A stretch of 64,000 bases of DNA from Mycobacterium uberis (lineage in GTDB: Bacteria > Actinomycetota > Actinomycetes > Mycobacteriales > Mycobacteriaceae), in contig NZ_QAYL01000007.1 of assembly GCF_003408705.1 (NCBI RefSeq), positions 62,001 through 126,000 on the forward strand, written 5' to 3'. The first letter of the stretch is position 1. Each line of letters begins with the position of its first letter. Below are positions 40,640-52,383 of the stretch, piece after piece. The notes under the pieces are model-generated. The model was given only the letters and a program-made list of their open reading frames with translations, made no database searches and was not told where the DNA came from. A program made the translations under genes and the position numbers.

Positions 40640-41820
40640 AAGACTTTCCCCGCTACCACCACGGGCTACCAGCTGCCCGACTATGACATTGCGCCGGATT
40701 TCATTGGTGCCTTCGGCGATGATCATCAGTGGCGCGTTACGGCAGTAGCGTTCGGTATCAATATTCGCATTATGTAGTCGTAACTACGCATAGATGCGTA
40801 CCACGTTCAGGACGATCTCTATCGCGATCTCGGAAACGGACAGCTTGGCCACCCCGGCTTCCATATAGCAGCGCTCGCCGCTGTCGTAGTGTTCATCAGC
40901 ATAGCGGATGAACTGGCGGACGGCGATGAGTTTGGTCGCCATATTGGCCAGATAGTTATCGACAGCCTAATGCTGCCAAATCAGCCGGCCGAAACTTTCC
41001 TGAAGCTGAGCATAGGCCTAAACGTGTTTTCGAGCGCCGTCGTCGCCACGCTCAGGGCTTGGATCGCTACTGGAATGCGGGTCCGTATCCAGACTCTTAC
41101 GTCATCTGCTAAAAGCCTTCCTCCATGCTGCCACTCAAGATTGTTGACACCGGCACCGCAAAGTTATCGAATGTCAGCTCGCAGAACTCAATGTCTTTGT
41201 AGCCCAACTTAGGTAGTTCGCACGACACCGTCAGAACTGGCCTGTGCTCGACAAGCAGAAGCGACCTGCCTTGTGTGGCGCGGTTTGGTCTGCGGGTCGG
41301 TCTTACACAGAAATACGGTCAGGCTGGACTTGTGTGCGTTGCTGATCCAGGTCATTAGTACCGTTAATCAATAAGCTGCTGGAGCTGTAAGGAAGCGCCG
41401 TCGTCGACATGTTCTGCAGGCCGGAGTTGTCATCTTGTCCAGTTAGCGCCATGGATGGCAGGTAGCTGCACTTCTGATGCTCAGTGTCTAACAGGGTCAG
41501 CAGTTTGGCGACGACGGTACGTCCGTTCGTTGCGCCGGCTAGACTTATCTAGCCTCAGGTCAGCTCCTTGGTGATACGCACATAACGCGGCATTGGTACC
41601 GGCAATTCGCTATACTTTACCGGAAATCGCCATGCTGTAGATGCTGATCCGCTTTATCTGCTTGATCCACTTCTCGGAATAGGTATTGGCGTGCTCGACC
41701 TGGTACGCGGTTGGTTTGACATCGCGATCGATGAATGTTCACAGAGTGGTGACCAACATTTCTTCTTCGTCTTTGCGCTTACTGTTCATTCGCGTCATCT
41801 TCCGTATTGACCCCTTAATC
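40640..41820 (-). pseudogene. Acyl-CoA dehydrogenase (fadE3/Rv0215c-like), broken
   Basis: Minus-strand fragments rebuild an acyl-CoA dehydrogenase. They include ELPKLGYKDIEFCELTFDNF and AVPVSTILSGSMEEGF near 41110-41220. In other frames there are pieces matching the helical C-terminus, with a possible end VVAGKVFEPAASIF-like trace near 40640. Stops interrupt every 60-100 bases. The place opposite and just before the Rv0216-like gene is that of fadE3 in Mtb. The enzyme would have oxidised fatty acyl-CoA; it is dead. Confidence 0.7.
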
Positions 41821-41844
41821 GGTAGTCTGCCAGCATGTGGCGTT

Positions 41845-42864
41845 ATGACTGTGAATAGGTATGCAGGCCAACGCGAAGGTGGGCCCTACTTTGACGAGCT
41901 TTCAATCGGTCAGGTGTTTGACTGGGCGCCTGCGACGACACTGACGTCGGGGATGGCGGCGGTTCATCAGGCGATTGTGGGCGACAGGATGCGCCTGACT
42001 CTGGATGCCGAATTGTCCACTGCAGTAATCGGTGGGCACGCCACGTTGGTGCATCCAGGATTGGTTTGCGATGTGGCGATAGGGCAATCGACGTTGGTTA
42101 CTCAGCGAGTGAAAGCTAATCTCTTCTACCGTAATCTCGTCTTTCATCGCTTTCCGGTCATTGGAGACACACTCTATACCCGCACTGAAGTAGTTGGACT
42201 GCAGGCTAACTCGGCGAAGCCTGGCCGGGCACCCACCGGAATGGCGGCGCTGCGAGTGACTACGATCGACCAGGACGATCGGTTGGTGCTCGACTTCTAT
42301 CGTTGCGCCATGTTGCCTACCGGTCCGACTTGGCATCCCGATGACGCACTGAGCCGCAATGATGACCTGTCCACAGTCGGTGCGGACGTCGTCACGCCGG
42401 CTTCCAATCCAACCGGACAGTGGAACGCAGCGGGTTTCCGGGAGCGGGTACCCGGTCCGCATTTTGACGCAAGTATTACTGGCGCGGTGTTACACAGCAC
42501 TGGCGACATCGTCAGCAGTGCACCGGAACTGGCTAGAGTTACATCAAATATTGCTGCTACACATCATGATTCGAGGATAGGAGGACGTCGGCTGGTATAC
42601 GGCGGACACACCATTGGCCTGGCGCTGGCCCAGGCTAGTCGGATGCTGCCCAATCTAGCGACGGTGTTGGGCTGGAGGTCTTGCGACCACATAGGTCCCG
42701 TCCACGAGGGGGAAACTCTGTACAGCCAGCTGCACGTCGAGTCTACCGAGGCAACCCAGCAAGGGGGTGTGTTGGGGTTGCGGTCGCTGGTTTACGCAGT
42801 GTCTAAGGGGGGCAAGTCCGACCGACTGGTGCTGGACTGGCGTTTTAACGCGTTACAGTTTTAG
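41845..42864 (+). CDS. MaoC-like double hot-dog acyl-CoA hydratase/dehydratase (Rv0216-like)
   Basis: This 339-residue protein closely follows Rv0216, a double hot-dog-fold protein of MaoC type whose reaction is not settled (an enoyl-CoA hydratase or thioester-binding role is assumed). Conserved stretches are NRYAGQREGGPYFDELSIGQ, HPGLVCDVAIGQSTLVTQRV, GDTLYTRTEVVGL and LVYGGHTIGLALAQASRMLP, which repeat the hydratase-like fold in both halves. ATG 41845 gives MTVNRYAGQ; the frame is open to 41686 without similarity. It stands opposite the dead fadE3-like gene and is itself undamaged. Confidence 0.88.
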   Translation: MTVNRYAGQREGGPYFDELSIGQVFDWAPATTLTSGMAAVHQAIVGDRMRLTLDAELSTAVIGGHATLVHPGLVCDVAIGQSTLVTQRVKANLFYRNLVFHRFPVIGDTLYTRTEVVGLQANSAKPGRAPTGMAALRVTTIDQDDRLVLDFYRCAMLPTGPTWHPDDALSRNDDLSTVGADVVTPASNPTGQWNAAGFRERVPGPHFDASITGAVLHSTGDIVSSAPELARVTSNIAATHHDSRIGGRRLVYGGHTIGLALAQASRMLPNLATVLGWRSCDHIGPVHEGETLYSQLHVESTEATQQGGVLGLRSLVYAVSKGGKSDRLVLDWRFNALQF

Positions 42865-43484
42865 TTGTTGCACGTGGTTAACGTTGGGTTAGGCTCGGCG
42901 TCGTGAGTTGCGCACCATCCCAGTGGGCCAGCGACTGAGCAATTAGCGAGCTAGTTTAGCTTAATAGATACGCTAGCGCACCATCGGACTTCTTTTTGTG
43001 CCAACGTGTTTAGGTCGCATCGGGCGTGTTGCCGCACCCGTCGGCTGCCGTGTGGGTGTCGGTATCGAGGTGGTCACACTGCTGACCGTTCCCCGCCGGC
43101 GGCACAGGTGGGCGCTGATGACGACACTGTGCTACGTGTGGTCTCCGAAAGGGAGTGCCTATCATCAAGGTGCGCCGAAATATCTGCAGGCAACTGATCA
43201 AACCCAGCAGCCGTTCGTTCCTAGGCAGGTGTCTGGCTGCTTACCGCGATGGTGTTCGTGGTGAGCGCTGTCGCCTACGCAACCAGAGTGGTGGTTGTGC
43301 GTCGGCGGTCCGCAGGCCGGTCCGAGTAGGTCTTTGAGGAGGTGGACAAAACTTTTACGACTTTTACGCAGGGCTTGTGATGTTGTGCGACAACCATCAA
43401 CCATATGGAATGTGTGACCAGGGCTGGAGTACCTCTCAGGCCATGATGCGGGTCCCCTGATAGCATAAGGAGTTACGCAGCACT
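42865..43484 (+). pseudogene. Decayed stretch with a membrane-helix remnant (Rv0219-Rv0221 position)
   Basis: Mtb has several genes (Rv0217c-Rv0221) here; only about 620 bases are left. One helix, LTAMVFVVSAVAYATRVVVV followed by RRRSAGRSE, is readable at 43239-43329 and probably belongs to an Rv0219-like membrane protein. The open frame 43006-43264 shows no similarity I can name. AAGGAG at 43467-43472 is the likely ribosome site of the following echA gene. Confidence 0.4.
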
Positions 43485-44276
43485 GTGGTCACTGGAAACG
43501 ACAACACCGCTAATACCGAACCCGAAGTACTGGTTGAACGGCGGGGTCGAATTCTTATTGTCACGATTAACCGACCAAACGCCAAGAACGCTATCAACGC
43601 CGCGGTCAGCCGGGGCTTGGCTGATGCGGTGGATCGGCTCGACGGCGATGCCGACCTTTCGGTGGGAATCCTGACTGGTGCGGGCGACTCGTTCTGTGCA
43701 GGCATGGATCTCAAGGCATTCGCTCGCGGAGAGAATGTCATTGTTGAGGGCCGCGGTTTGGGCTTCACTGAACGTCCGCCGGCCAAACCGCTCATCGCCG
43801 CGGTGGAAGGATTTGCCCTTGCCGGTGGCACTGAGCTAGCGTTGGCCACCGATCTGATCGTTACGGCCACGGACTCAGTATTTGGGATCCCGGAGGTCAA
43901 GCGAGGTTTAGTGGCGGGCAGTGGGGGATTGTTGCGATTGCCCGAGCGCATCCCGTATGCGATCGCCATGGAGTTGGCGCTGACCGGTGACAACCTGCCG
44001 GCTCAGCGTGCCCACGAGCTCGGGCTGGTCAATGTCCTAGCCGCGCCAGGGATGACGCTGGACGCGGCGCTGGTGTTGGCAGAGAAGATCACCGCTAACG
44101 GGCCGCTTGCGGTAGCTGCCACCAAGCGGATCATTACCGAGTCACGCGGCTGGAGCCGCGACGCCATGTTCGCCGAGCAGATGAAGATCCTGCTTCCAGT
44201 GTTCGGGTCCAACGACGCGAAGGAAGGCGCAATCGCGTTCGCCGAGAAGCGTCTCCCGCGCTGGACGGGAACCTAA
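43485..44276 (+). CDS. echA1: Enoyl-CoA hydratase/isomerase EchA1 (Rv0222-like)
   Basis: This 263-residue crotonase-fold protein would hydrate enoyl-CoA in beta-oxidation or a related pathway. The oxyanion-hole motif GAGDSFCAGMDLKAFARG is near residues 64-81. The second conserved region, KPLIAAVEGFALAGGTELAL, is followed by DSVFGIPEVKRGLVAGSGGL, with the Glu expected for catalysis in this fold. GTG 43485 is the first start after the AAGGAG site, giving VVTGNDNTANTEPEVLVE. It is the last readable gene of the Rv0179c-Rv0222 block. The true substrate is not known. Confidence 0.9.
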   Translation: MVTGNDNTANTEPEVLVERRGRILIVTINRPNAKNAINAAVSRGLADAVDRLDGDADLSVGILTGAGDSFCAGMDLKAFARGENVIVEGRGLGFTERPPAKPLIAAVEGFALAGGTELALATDLIVTATDSVFGIPEVKRGLVAGSGGLLRLPERIPYAIAMELALTGDNLPAQRAHELGLVNVLAAPGMTLDAALVLAEKITANGPLAVAATKRIITESRGWSRDAMFAEQMKILLPVFGSNDAKEGAIAFAEKRLPRWTGT

Positions 44277-44279
44277 CCG

Positions 44280-44900
44280 GTCAAGATAGGGCTGCACGGT
44301 CGTCCCCAGCCAGGCGATCACGTCCTCGATGCTCGTCGACGTGATCGGGTCGCTATTCAACTAGTAACGTGTAAACGCTAGTCCGGCTAGCTGGTTGCCA
44401 GCTTGATGCGTAGCTCGGTGTAAACCACGCCGAATCCCGCCGATACCCGTTCGGCAAGGCTATCGTGCAACACCTGTTGTGCCGCGGGTTGGATGGGCGT
44501 CGAGCGCTACAGCGTCAGTAACGGCTCAAAACCGACATCTTGGTCCCAATGCTGCAGAAACCGGCTCACCAGTCTGGAGCTGATTGATTCGCTCTTCTCG
44601 TCGAGGAGTGTAACCAGCTGGTGCAGCGGATGTTCGGTACCGGTCAGCGTGGACGCAGTGAAAAGCTCCTTTTTACTGCCAAGTAATAGGCTATTGCGAT
44701 ATCCATGCTAGCGTGCGGTGGCAATTGTGCGGACAGTCGTCTGCTCATACCCGTCGTGCATGAAACGTTCGTGCGCTGCGTAGATGATCCACTGTTGGCT
44801 CTTCGACCAGTGTGCCACCGGCCTGTGCACCGAGCTTCCTGCTATGCACGGCAATGTAGTTCAGCTAAGCTGCGTCCCGCAGACTAAGGTTTTAGATGGC
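44280..44900 (-). pseudogene. TetR-family regulator, broken
   Basis: The C-terminus reads PITSTSIEDVIAWLGTTVQP just past the echA1 stop. Going upstream on the minus strand come ASWQPAS-type frame pieces, QPAAQQVLHDSLAERVSAGF (44430-44500), SRFLQHWDQDVGFEPLLTL, and the HTH edge DIAIAYYLAVKRSFS near 44690. This follows a TetR repressor whose ligand domain carries the familiar QPAAQQVL stretch. Frames change at least four times. In Mtb a different gene (Rv0223c) follows echA1, so this lies in a rearranged or lineage-specific segment. Confidence 0.65.
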
Positions 44901-44904
44901 ATCT

Positions 44905-45337
44905 CATGGAAGGATGCAGCAATCACGCCTACCCCTGCGATTACCTGGCTGTGCTGTCGGATGACACCTATGTGTACGCGATAGGCGGGAGGTTCCTTTC
45001 CACCTGTAGGGTCTCCATAGCGTTTGAACTGTTCTACCCGAAATCAGGAGCGTGGACTAAGTCGCTCAGCATACCGGCCAGTGATGAAAGCTTCGGCGTG
45101 GTGTTCACAGATGGCCTGATCGTGGTGGTCGGTGGCGAAAAGCCGACATAGGTGCTGAACGTGGTCGAGATGTACTACCTCACCGAAGGTGAAGTAAAAT
45201 ACTGTACCCCCATGCCGATAACACGGCACGCCGAGATGGTAGTAACCGTCGACAACCCTGTATACTGCATCAGTAGCGCCAACCCGACCACGCATCAGAG
45301 CGTTATCGTGACTATCGAGGCATTAGACTTCATATAA
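44905..45337 (+). pseudogene. Kelch-repeat (beta-propeller) protein fragment
   Basis: The plus strand reads DDTYVYAIGGRFLSTC, GVVFTDGLIVVVGGEKPT, then after a stop VLNVVEMYYLTEGEVKYCTP, MPITRHAEMVVTVDNPVYCI and a final TIEALDFI. The repeated GG and the spaced Tyr/Trp pattern are those of kelch blades, about three of which remain. A stop at 45149-45151 splits the piece and no start or upstream domain is visible. I do not recognise the parent protein; it could be the propeller part of a larger receptor or oxidase. Confidence 0.6.
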
Positions 45338-45470
45338 CACCCTAAGACGTGAGCGGCAAGACGTTGGTAACTACGTTCCATTTGCGCGCCGCTGCGGTGC
45401 ACGGTTGCTCAGCCAAACTGGCGACATGGCTCATTGCTAACCGCAGATCCGTTAGGTGAAAAGGGGCCAC

Positions 45471-46791
45471 ATGGCAAATCACAGTCCGATCGTACAGTCA
45501 AAATCAACCCATTCTGGAGACCTCTCATCGGTCCGCAACGCAGCTCAGGTCACTTCCATTGCCGCTCTTGGCGGTCTGGCTATCTAGACTACGGCAGCGC
45601 AATGATCAACAGAGCTGCGCAGCCGTTCAGAACGATTTCCACACCGGCAACGCCGTTGTTGGGCTTCACCGTAGCCTTCACGCTGCTGAGGCGGCACTCA
45701 AGGCGTTGACAGTAGGATGGCTTGCCGACCTAACTTAATTCGATCACAGTATAGCGCCCACCTGTCTCGCAGAGACGTCACCGTCACAACATCCGCGGGT
45801 ACCTAAGCTCGCTACAGCAACGCGCTATCGTGTCAGGCATCTTCTTGCCGCTAACGGTCGACTGGCTGCTGGCACACGTGGCAGGCGACTCGCGTGAACA
45901 CATGCGGACTAGGTCCGCAGGCCTGGCGATGGATGTTCATCGTGATGACCGTGCCCGCTGCCGCGTACAGCATGCTCGCCTACACGGTTCCGGAGTCCTC
46001 TCGTTATCTTACCGCAAAGCGGTATATTCCAGAAAACAATCAGGGCATCACGTTGCTGTTGGGACGACGAAACCCAGACTTGATGATCTCGCGGATCCAG
46101 GATTTACTGCAGACCAAAAACCACGGTCCTAGCGAGATTGACGTAAGCTGTCCGGCGTGCTGTACAGCGGCGTATGGATGGGCTTCGGGTTGTGGATCTT
46201 TCAACAGTTCGTCGACATCAACGTAATCTCCTAATTAGTCCAATGTGCTGTGGGAAACAGTCGATTTCACCGAAAAATCATCGTTCACGATCACCGTCAC
46301 CACCTCAGTAACAAACATCCTGACCACACTGATCGCGATCGCGCTGATCGACAAGATCGGACACAAGTCACTACTGTTGATTGGGTCCCGCAAGCATGTA
46401 CATAACGCTTGTTATGGCGGCGGCGATTTTTGGTATCGCAAAGTTTATCGACAGCAAATCGCACCTCGAAGGCGCCGTTGGCCCAGTCGCGCTGATCACG
46501 GCCAACCTCGTTATGATCACGTTCGGCATGTCATGGGGACCAGTCGTCTAGGTGCTACTCGGTGAGACGTGTTCCCGAACCGGAATTCGAGCCGCCGCGT
46601 TGGGTGTGGCCGCAGCCAGGCAACGGGCGGCCAACTGGTACATCGCCGTAACATTCCCAGCGTTGCGCAACATGCTGAGCCTTGTGTACGTATTTTATGC
46701 GCTATGCATGATTTCGTCGCTGTTGTTTGTCTGGCGCTGGGGCACCGAGACCAAGGACAAACTACTAAAAGACACACACCGAGAAATTTAG
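45471..46791 (+). pseudogene. MFS sugar transporter (sugI/Rv3331-type), broken
   Basis: ATG 45471 opens MANHSPIVQSKSTHSGDLSS with a first membrane stretch (AAQVTSIAALGGLAI) that stops at once. Later frames carry QAWRWMFIVMTVPAAAYSML and PESSRYLTAKRYIPENNQGI (45910-46050), then TEKSSFTITVTTSVTNILTT LIAIALIDKIG-type helices (46260-46370), and finally RAAALGVAAARQRAANWYIA to ETKDKLLKDTHREI at 46791. The PESSRYL motif is the sugar-porter signature. Its helix 2-4 region is deleted and at least five frameshifts or stops are present, so hexose import by this protein is lost. Confidence 0.8.
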
Positions 46792-46836
46792 TATAATGAA
46801 ACTCACGGAACCGTGCGTGCAATTCACAGAAAAAAT

Positions 46837-47399
46837 TTACAGCCAGGTGTCCTGCGTGGTGGCGGTGAGGAATGCCTCTAGGTCATCGCGCCAGTAAGCT
46901 GGTGTGGTCTTATCCGGTTCGATGCCAGTGTAGTCGCCGTGATAGAACAGCAACGGCCGCGGCTTGACCTTGGGAATCTCCGACAATGAGGCAACCGCAC
47001 CAAACACCACGAAATGATCGCCGCCGTCATGAACCGACGCCACCGTGCAGTCGATGTAGGCTAGCGATCCGTCAATAATCGGCGAACCGAGTTGTGAAGG
47101 GCACCAATCGATACCTGCGAACTTGTCGGGTTCCTGCGAACCGAATCGCGCCGAAATGTGTTTCTGTTTTTCGGTCAATACATTGACACAGAACCGACCG
47201 CTAGCCTGGATGGCCTGCCAAGACCGTGACACCTTGGTCGGACAAAACAATACCAGTGGTGGGTCCAACGACAACGCAGCGAATGATTGACACGCGAAGC
47301 CGCTAGGGATCTCGTCGTGTACGGTGGTGATGATGGTGATCCCGGTGCAGAACTGACCCAGCACCTGCCGGAAAGTCCGAGAATCGATCTGCGTCGACA

Positions 47400-47400
<1 letters not shown>
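46837..47400 (-). CDS. hsaB: Flavin reductase component of the 3-HSA hydroxylase
   Basis: HsaB supplies reduced flavin to HsaA for hydroxylation of 3-HSA in steroid ring degradation. The 187-residue protein is a flavin-reductase-like split barrel: FRQVLGQFCTGITIITTVHD, SFAALSLDPPLVLFCPTKVS, FCVNVLTEKQKHISARFGSQ and the C-terminal PLLFYHGDYTGIEP. Length equals the Mtb protein. The ATG at 47400 overlaps the hsaC stop (TGATG), so the gene is coupled to hsaC and is last in the hsaADCB series on this strand. No lesion is visible. Confidence 0.94.
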
Positions 47401-49189
<1,789 letters not shown>

Positions 49190-50374
49190 TCAGACCATCG
49201 TGTCGCCAGGCGGCAACCCGAACTCGTTGTTCCCGAAGATCACATAGGCACGTTCAGGGTCGTTGGCGGCGTGCACCCGTCCGGCGTGCGCGTCGCGCCA
49301 GAATCGTTGAATTGGAGCATCATTAGACAACGCAGTAGCACCGGAAGCTTCGAACAGCCGGTCGATCGAGGCAATCGACCTGCTAGTGGCGCGCACCTGG
49401 TCACGACGTGCTCGAGCACGCAACTCAAAGGGAATCTCCTTGCCAGCTGCCAACAATGCATACTCGTCCCCGACATTGCCGATCAGTTGACGCCACGCGG
49501 CGTCGATATCACTCGCCGCCTCGGCGATGCGAACCTTGGCGAACGGGTCATCCTTGGACTTCTCTCCCGCAAACGCCGCACGCACCCGTTTGCCTTGATG
49601 CTCCACATGCGCGACGTACGCACCATAAGCCATACCCACTATCGGCGCCGAGATTGTGGTCGGATGCATAGTTCCCCAAGGCATTTTGTACACAGGAGCG
49701 GTGTTCTTCTGTAGCCCTCCGGCGGTGTGGTCATTCATTGCCTTGTAGGACAAAAACCGGTGTCGGGGAACGAAGACATCTTTGACTACCAACGTATTGC
49801 TACCGGTGCCGCGCAAACCGACCACATACCAGGTGTCGTCGATTGCATATTCGGTGCGCGGAATCAAGAAGCTACCGAAATCCACTGGCCGGCCGTCCTT
49901 AATGACCGGGCCACCCACAAACGTCCAGCTGGCATGATCACAGCCCGACGACCAGTTCCATGAGCCGCTGACCAGATAGCCGTCTTCGACCACGACACCG
50001 GCGCCCATTGGCGCGTACGACGACGAAATCCGTGTTTTCGGGTCCTTACCCCAAACCTCTTCCTGAGCCCGCTGGTCAAACAGCGCCAAATGCCAGTTGT
50101 GTACGCCAACGATCGAACTCACCCAGCCGGTAGAACCACATGCGCTAGCAAGTCGCCGCGTCACCTCGTAGAACAACGTCGGATCGCATTGCAGACCACC
50201 CCACTGCTCGGGTTGCAAGAGAGTGAAGAAACCGATGTCGTCAAGGGCCTTGATAGTCTCATCCGGCAGCCGCCGCAGATCCTCGGTCGCTTGGGCGCGC
50301 TCACGAATCTGCGGAAGCAGATCATCGACAGCGGCCAAGACTGACTGCGCATCACGCTGTTGAATGGACGTCAC
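49190..50374 (-). CDS. hsaA: Flavin-dependent 3-HSA monooxygenase, oxygenase component
   Basis: HsaA hydroxylates 3-HSA to the catechol 3,4-DHSA using FMNH2 from HsaB. The 394-residue protein has the acyl-CoA-dehydrogenase-like fold of class D flavin monooxygenases: ACGSTGWVSSIVGVHNWHLA, VSGSWNWSSGCDHASWTFVG, DDTWYVVGLRGTGSNTLVVK and the C-terminal RFWRDAHAGRVHAANDPERA. The length equals that of the Mtb enzyme. It is the first gene of the hsaADCB operon, reading away from the intergenic region at 50375-50606 that carries two KstR sites. The frame is intact. Confidence 0.95.
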   Translation of the reverse strand: MTSIQQRDAQSVLAAVDDLLPQIRERAQATEDLRRLPDETIKALDDIGFFTLLQPEQWGGLQCDPTLFYEVTRRLASACGSTGWVSSIVGVHNWHLALFDQRAQEEVWGKDPKTRISSSYAPMGAGVVVEDGYLVSGSWNWSSGCDHASWTFVGGPVIKDGRPVDFGSFLIPRTEYAIDDTWYVVGLRGTGSNTLVVKDVFVPRHRFLSYKAMNDHTAGGLQKNTAPVYKMPWGTMHPTTISAPIVGMAYGAYVAHVEHQGKRVRAAFAGEKSKDDPFAKVRIAEAASDIDAAWRQLIGNVGDEYALLAAGKEIPFELRARARRDQVRATSRSIASIDRLFEASGATALSNDAPIQRFWRDAHAGRVHAANDPERAYVIFGNNEFGLPPGDTMV

Positions 50375-50479
50375 TTACGTTTGCCTCCTGGGCGTGTGGA
50401 CTGGGACGATCTGCCGACCCGGCAGCGGAGCACGATAGGGTCGGACAATGAAACTTAATGGACACCCTAAAGGTAAGGC

Positions 50480-50493
50480 TAGAACACGTTCCG
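50480..50493. promoter_or_regulatory. Probable KstR operator 1 (hsaA/kshB intergenic)
   Basis: TAGAACACGTTCCG fits the KstR consensus TnnAACnnGTTnnA at every fixed base except the last (G for A). It lies about 106 bases before the hsaA start, in the divergent promoter region. Confidence 0.7.
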
Positions 50494-50547
50494 ATTCGTG
50501 TCGAGCAGAGTGTTCCTGCAGCTGGTAGTGGCGAGGATCATGTTTTC

Positions 50548-50561
50548 TGTAACATGTTCTA
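50548..50561. promoter_or_regulatory. Probable KstR operator 2 (hsaA/kshB intergenic)
   Basis: TGTAACATGTTCTA matches the KstR consensus TnnAACnnGTTnnA at all fixed positions. It lies 46 bases before the kshB start, close enough for repression of that promoter. Confidence 0.8.
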
Positions 50562-50606
50562 GTTAGGCTGAAGGTTCTAGATTTAGGCCGGAAGGGGAGA
50601 CGGGTA

Positions 50607-51683
50607 TTGACCGAGGCAATTCCGGATGAACCGCTCGGGAGCCACGTCCTTGAACTGCAGATCGCCGAGGTCGTCGCCGAGACTGACGACGCACGGTCGC
50701 TGGTGTTTGCGGTACCGAAGGGACCAGGCGGCCAAGTCATCCCGCCCGATCGGCTGCACTACGCGCCCGGCCAGTTTCTGGCGTTACGTATTCCCAGCGA
50801 CCGTACCGGCTCAGTGGCGCGCTGCTACTCATTGTGCAGCTCACCAGTCACCGACAACGCGCTCGCCGTCACGGTAAAACGCACCGCGGACGGATACGCG
50901 TCCAACTGGTTGTGCGACCATGCACAGGCGGGTATGCGCATCTACGCGCTAGCTCCGTCGGGTAATTTCGTGCCTAAAACACTGGGCAGCGACTTTCTTT
51001 TGATGGCCGCCGGCAGCGGAATCACCCCGATCATGTCGATCTGTAAGTCGGCGCTCGCTGCGGGCAACGGGCAAGTAGCCCTCTTCTACGCCAACCGTGA
51101 CGACCGCTCTGTGATCTTCAGTGACGCGTTGTGTGAATTGGCCGACAAATATCCCGATCGACTGACGGTCGTGCACTGGTTGGAGTCGCTACAAGGACTT
51201 CCGAACGCCTTCGCGCTGGCGAAACTGGCCGCGCCTTACACCGACCGACCGGCATTCATTTGTGGGCCCGGTCCATACATGCAGGCCGCCCGGGACGCCC
51301 TCGCAATGTTGCGAGTACCGGCCCAGCAAGTACACATCGAGGTGTTTAAATCGCTGGATTCAGATCCGTTCGCGGCGATAAAAATCGAGGACACCACTGA
51401 CGAGCAGCCCGCCACCGCGGTGGTGCAGCTAGACGGTCAAACCCACACCGTATCATGGCCGCGCCAAGCCAAGCTGCTCGATGTGCTAGTCTCAGCAGGC
51501 ATCGATGCGCCATTCTCGTGCCGGAAAGGCCACTGTGGTGCGTGTGCTTGTACCTTACGCAACGGCAAAGTCACCATGGAAGTCAACGACGTGCTCGAGC
51601 AGCAGGACCTCGACGACGGACTCATCTTGGCTTGTCAGTCCCACCCGGAATCCGCGTTGGTGGAAGTGACCTACGACGAGTAA
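50607..51683 (+). CDS. kshB: 3-ketosteroid 9-alpha-hydroxylase reductase subunit
   Basis: KshB passes electrons from NADH through FAD and a plant-type [2Fe-2S] cluster to the oxygenase KshA, which opens steroid ring B. The 358-residue protein has the FAD motif ARCYSLCSSP, the NAD-binding LLMAAGSGITPIMSICKSAL, and the C-terminal ferredoxin domain with APFSCRKGHCGACACTL and ILACQSHPESALVEV (four Cys ligands). The TTG at 50607 follows a strong GGAAGGGGAGA site and precedes TEAIPDEPLGSHVLEL. KshB has other uses in Mtb. No kshA is in the window. Confidence 0.94.
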   Translation: MTEAIPDEPLGSHVLELQIAEVVAETDDARSLVFAVPKGPGGQVIPPDRLHYAPGQFLALRIPSDRTGSVARCYSLCSSPVTDNALAVTVKRTADGYASNWLCDHAQAGMRIYALAPSGNFVPKTLGSDFLLMAAGSGITPIMSICKSALAAGNGQVALFYANRDDRSVIFSDALCELADKYPDRLTVVHWLESLQGLPNAFALAKLAAPYTDRPAFICGPGPYMQAARDALAMLRVPAQQVHIEVFKSLDSDPFAAIKIEDTTDEQPATAVVQLDGQTHTVSWPRQAKLLDVLVSAGIDAPFSCRKGHCGACACTLRNGKVTMEVNDVLEQQDLDDGLILACQSHPESALVEVTYDE

Positions 51684-51696
51684 GCAGTGGACTACA

Positions 51697-52272
51697 TTGA
51701 GCGTGGGTCCAGTTCGACGAACACTGAAGAGAAGCAGCATAAATCGGCTTTTCAGGAGCAGCGCAATCGTCGCACTGATGCCGATGTTGGCACCCACGCC
51801 GATCTCCGCGGCGAACAGCAACACCGCCACCATCCTATTCCCGGTTGACGGTGTGACTCAGCAGGAAACACACGCCATGGTCGATTGCCACAAAGCAACC
51901 GGAAGTTGCGACTTCACTGCTGGAGCACAGCTATGTACACCAGACGGTGTGACCGGATTTCCCCCAGGCCTATGGGCCCGCCAAACCACCGAGATCCGGT
52001 CATCAAACCAGTTGGCTTACGTGGACACCCATGTCACCAGCCCTTTCGAGAGAATCATGAAAGCAGGTGGGTCCGACGTGATTACCACTATCTACTTTGG
52101 TGAAGGCCCGCCAAATAAGTACCAGATCACCGGCGTCATCGACTCAACCGATTGGTCGACCGGCCAGCCAAAGACGGACTCAAACATCATCGTCTGCACA
52201 CACATCCAAGTGGTTTACCCCGGGATCAACCTCACCTCCCCCAGCACCTGCGCCCAGACGACATTTTCTTAA
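51697..52272 (+). CDS. Secreted protein of unknown function (Rv3572-like)
   Basis: The 191-residue product starts with a basic region and a hydrophobic segment (LFRSSAIVALMPMLAPTPIS) with a likely cleavage after ISAAN, so it is probably exported. The mature part has paired Cys residues (DCHKATGSCDFTAGAQLC) that may form disulfides, and an Ig-like beta pattern. TTG 51697 follows kshB by 13 bases and GTG 51703 is an alternative. The order kshB-Rv3572 is that of Mtb, and the gene may be co-transcribed from the KstR-controlled promoter. Its role is unknown. Confidence 0.82.
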   Translation: MSVGPVRRTLKRSSINRLFRSSAIVALMPMLAPTPISAANSNTATILFPVDGVTQQETHAMVDCHKATGSCDFTAGAQLCTPDGVTGFPPGLWARQTTEIRSSNQLAYVDTHVTSPFERIMKAGGSDVITTIYFGEGPPNKYQITGVIDSTDWSTGQPKTDSNIIVCTHIQVVYPGINLTSPSTCAQTTFS

Positions 52273-52383
52273 CGTGCTTCTGGCTTGCTGCTATCGGCTA
52301 CGACACTACCGTCGCCGTGATTGCACCCAATAGCCGTGCTTTTAGCAGATCCACAGCCACGGCGACAATCTCACTTCCAAAGA

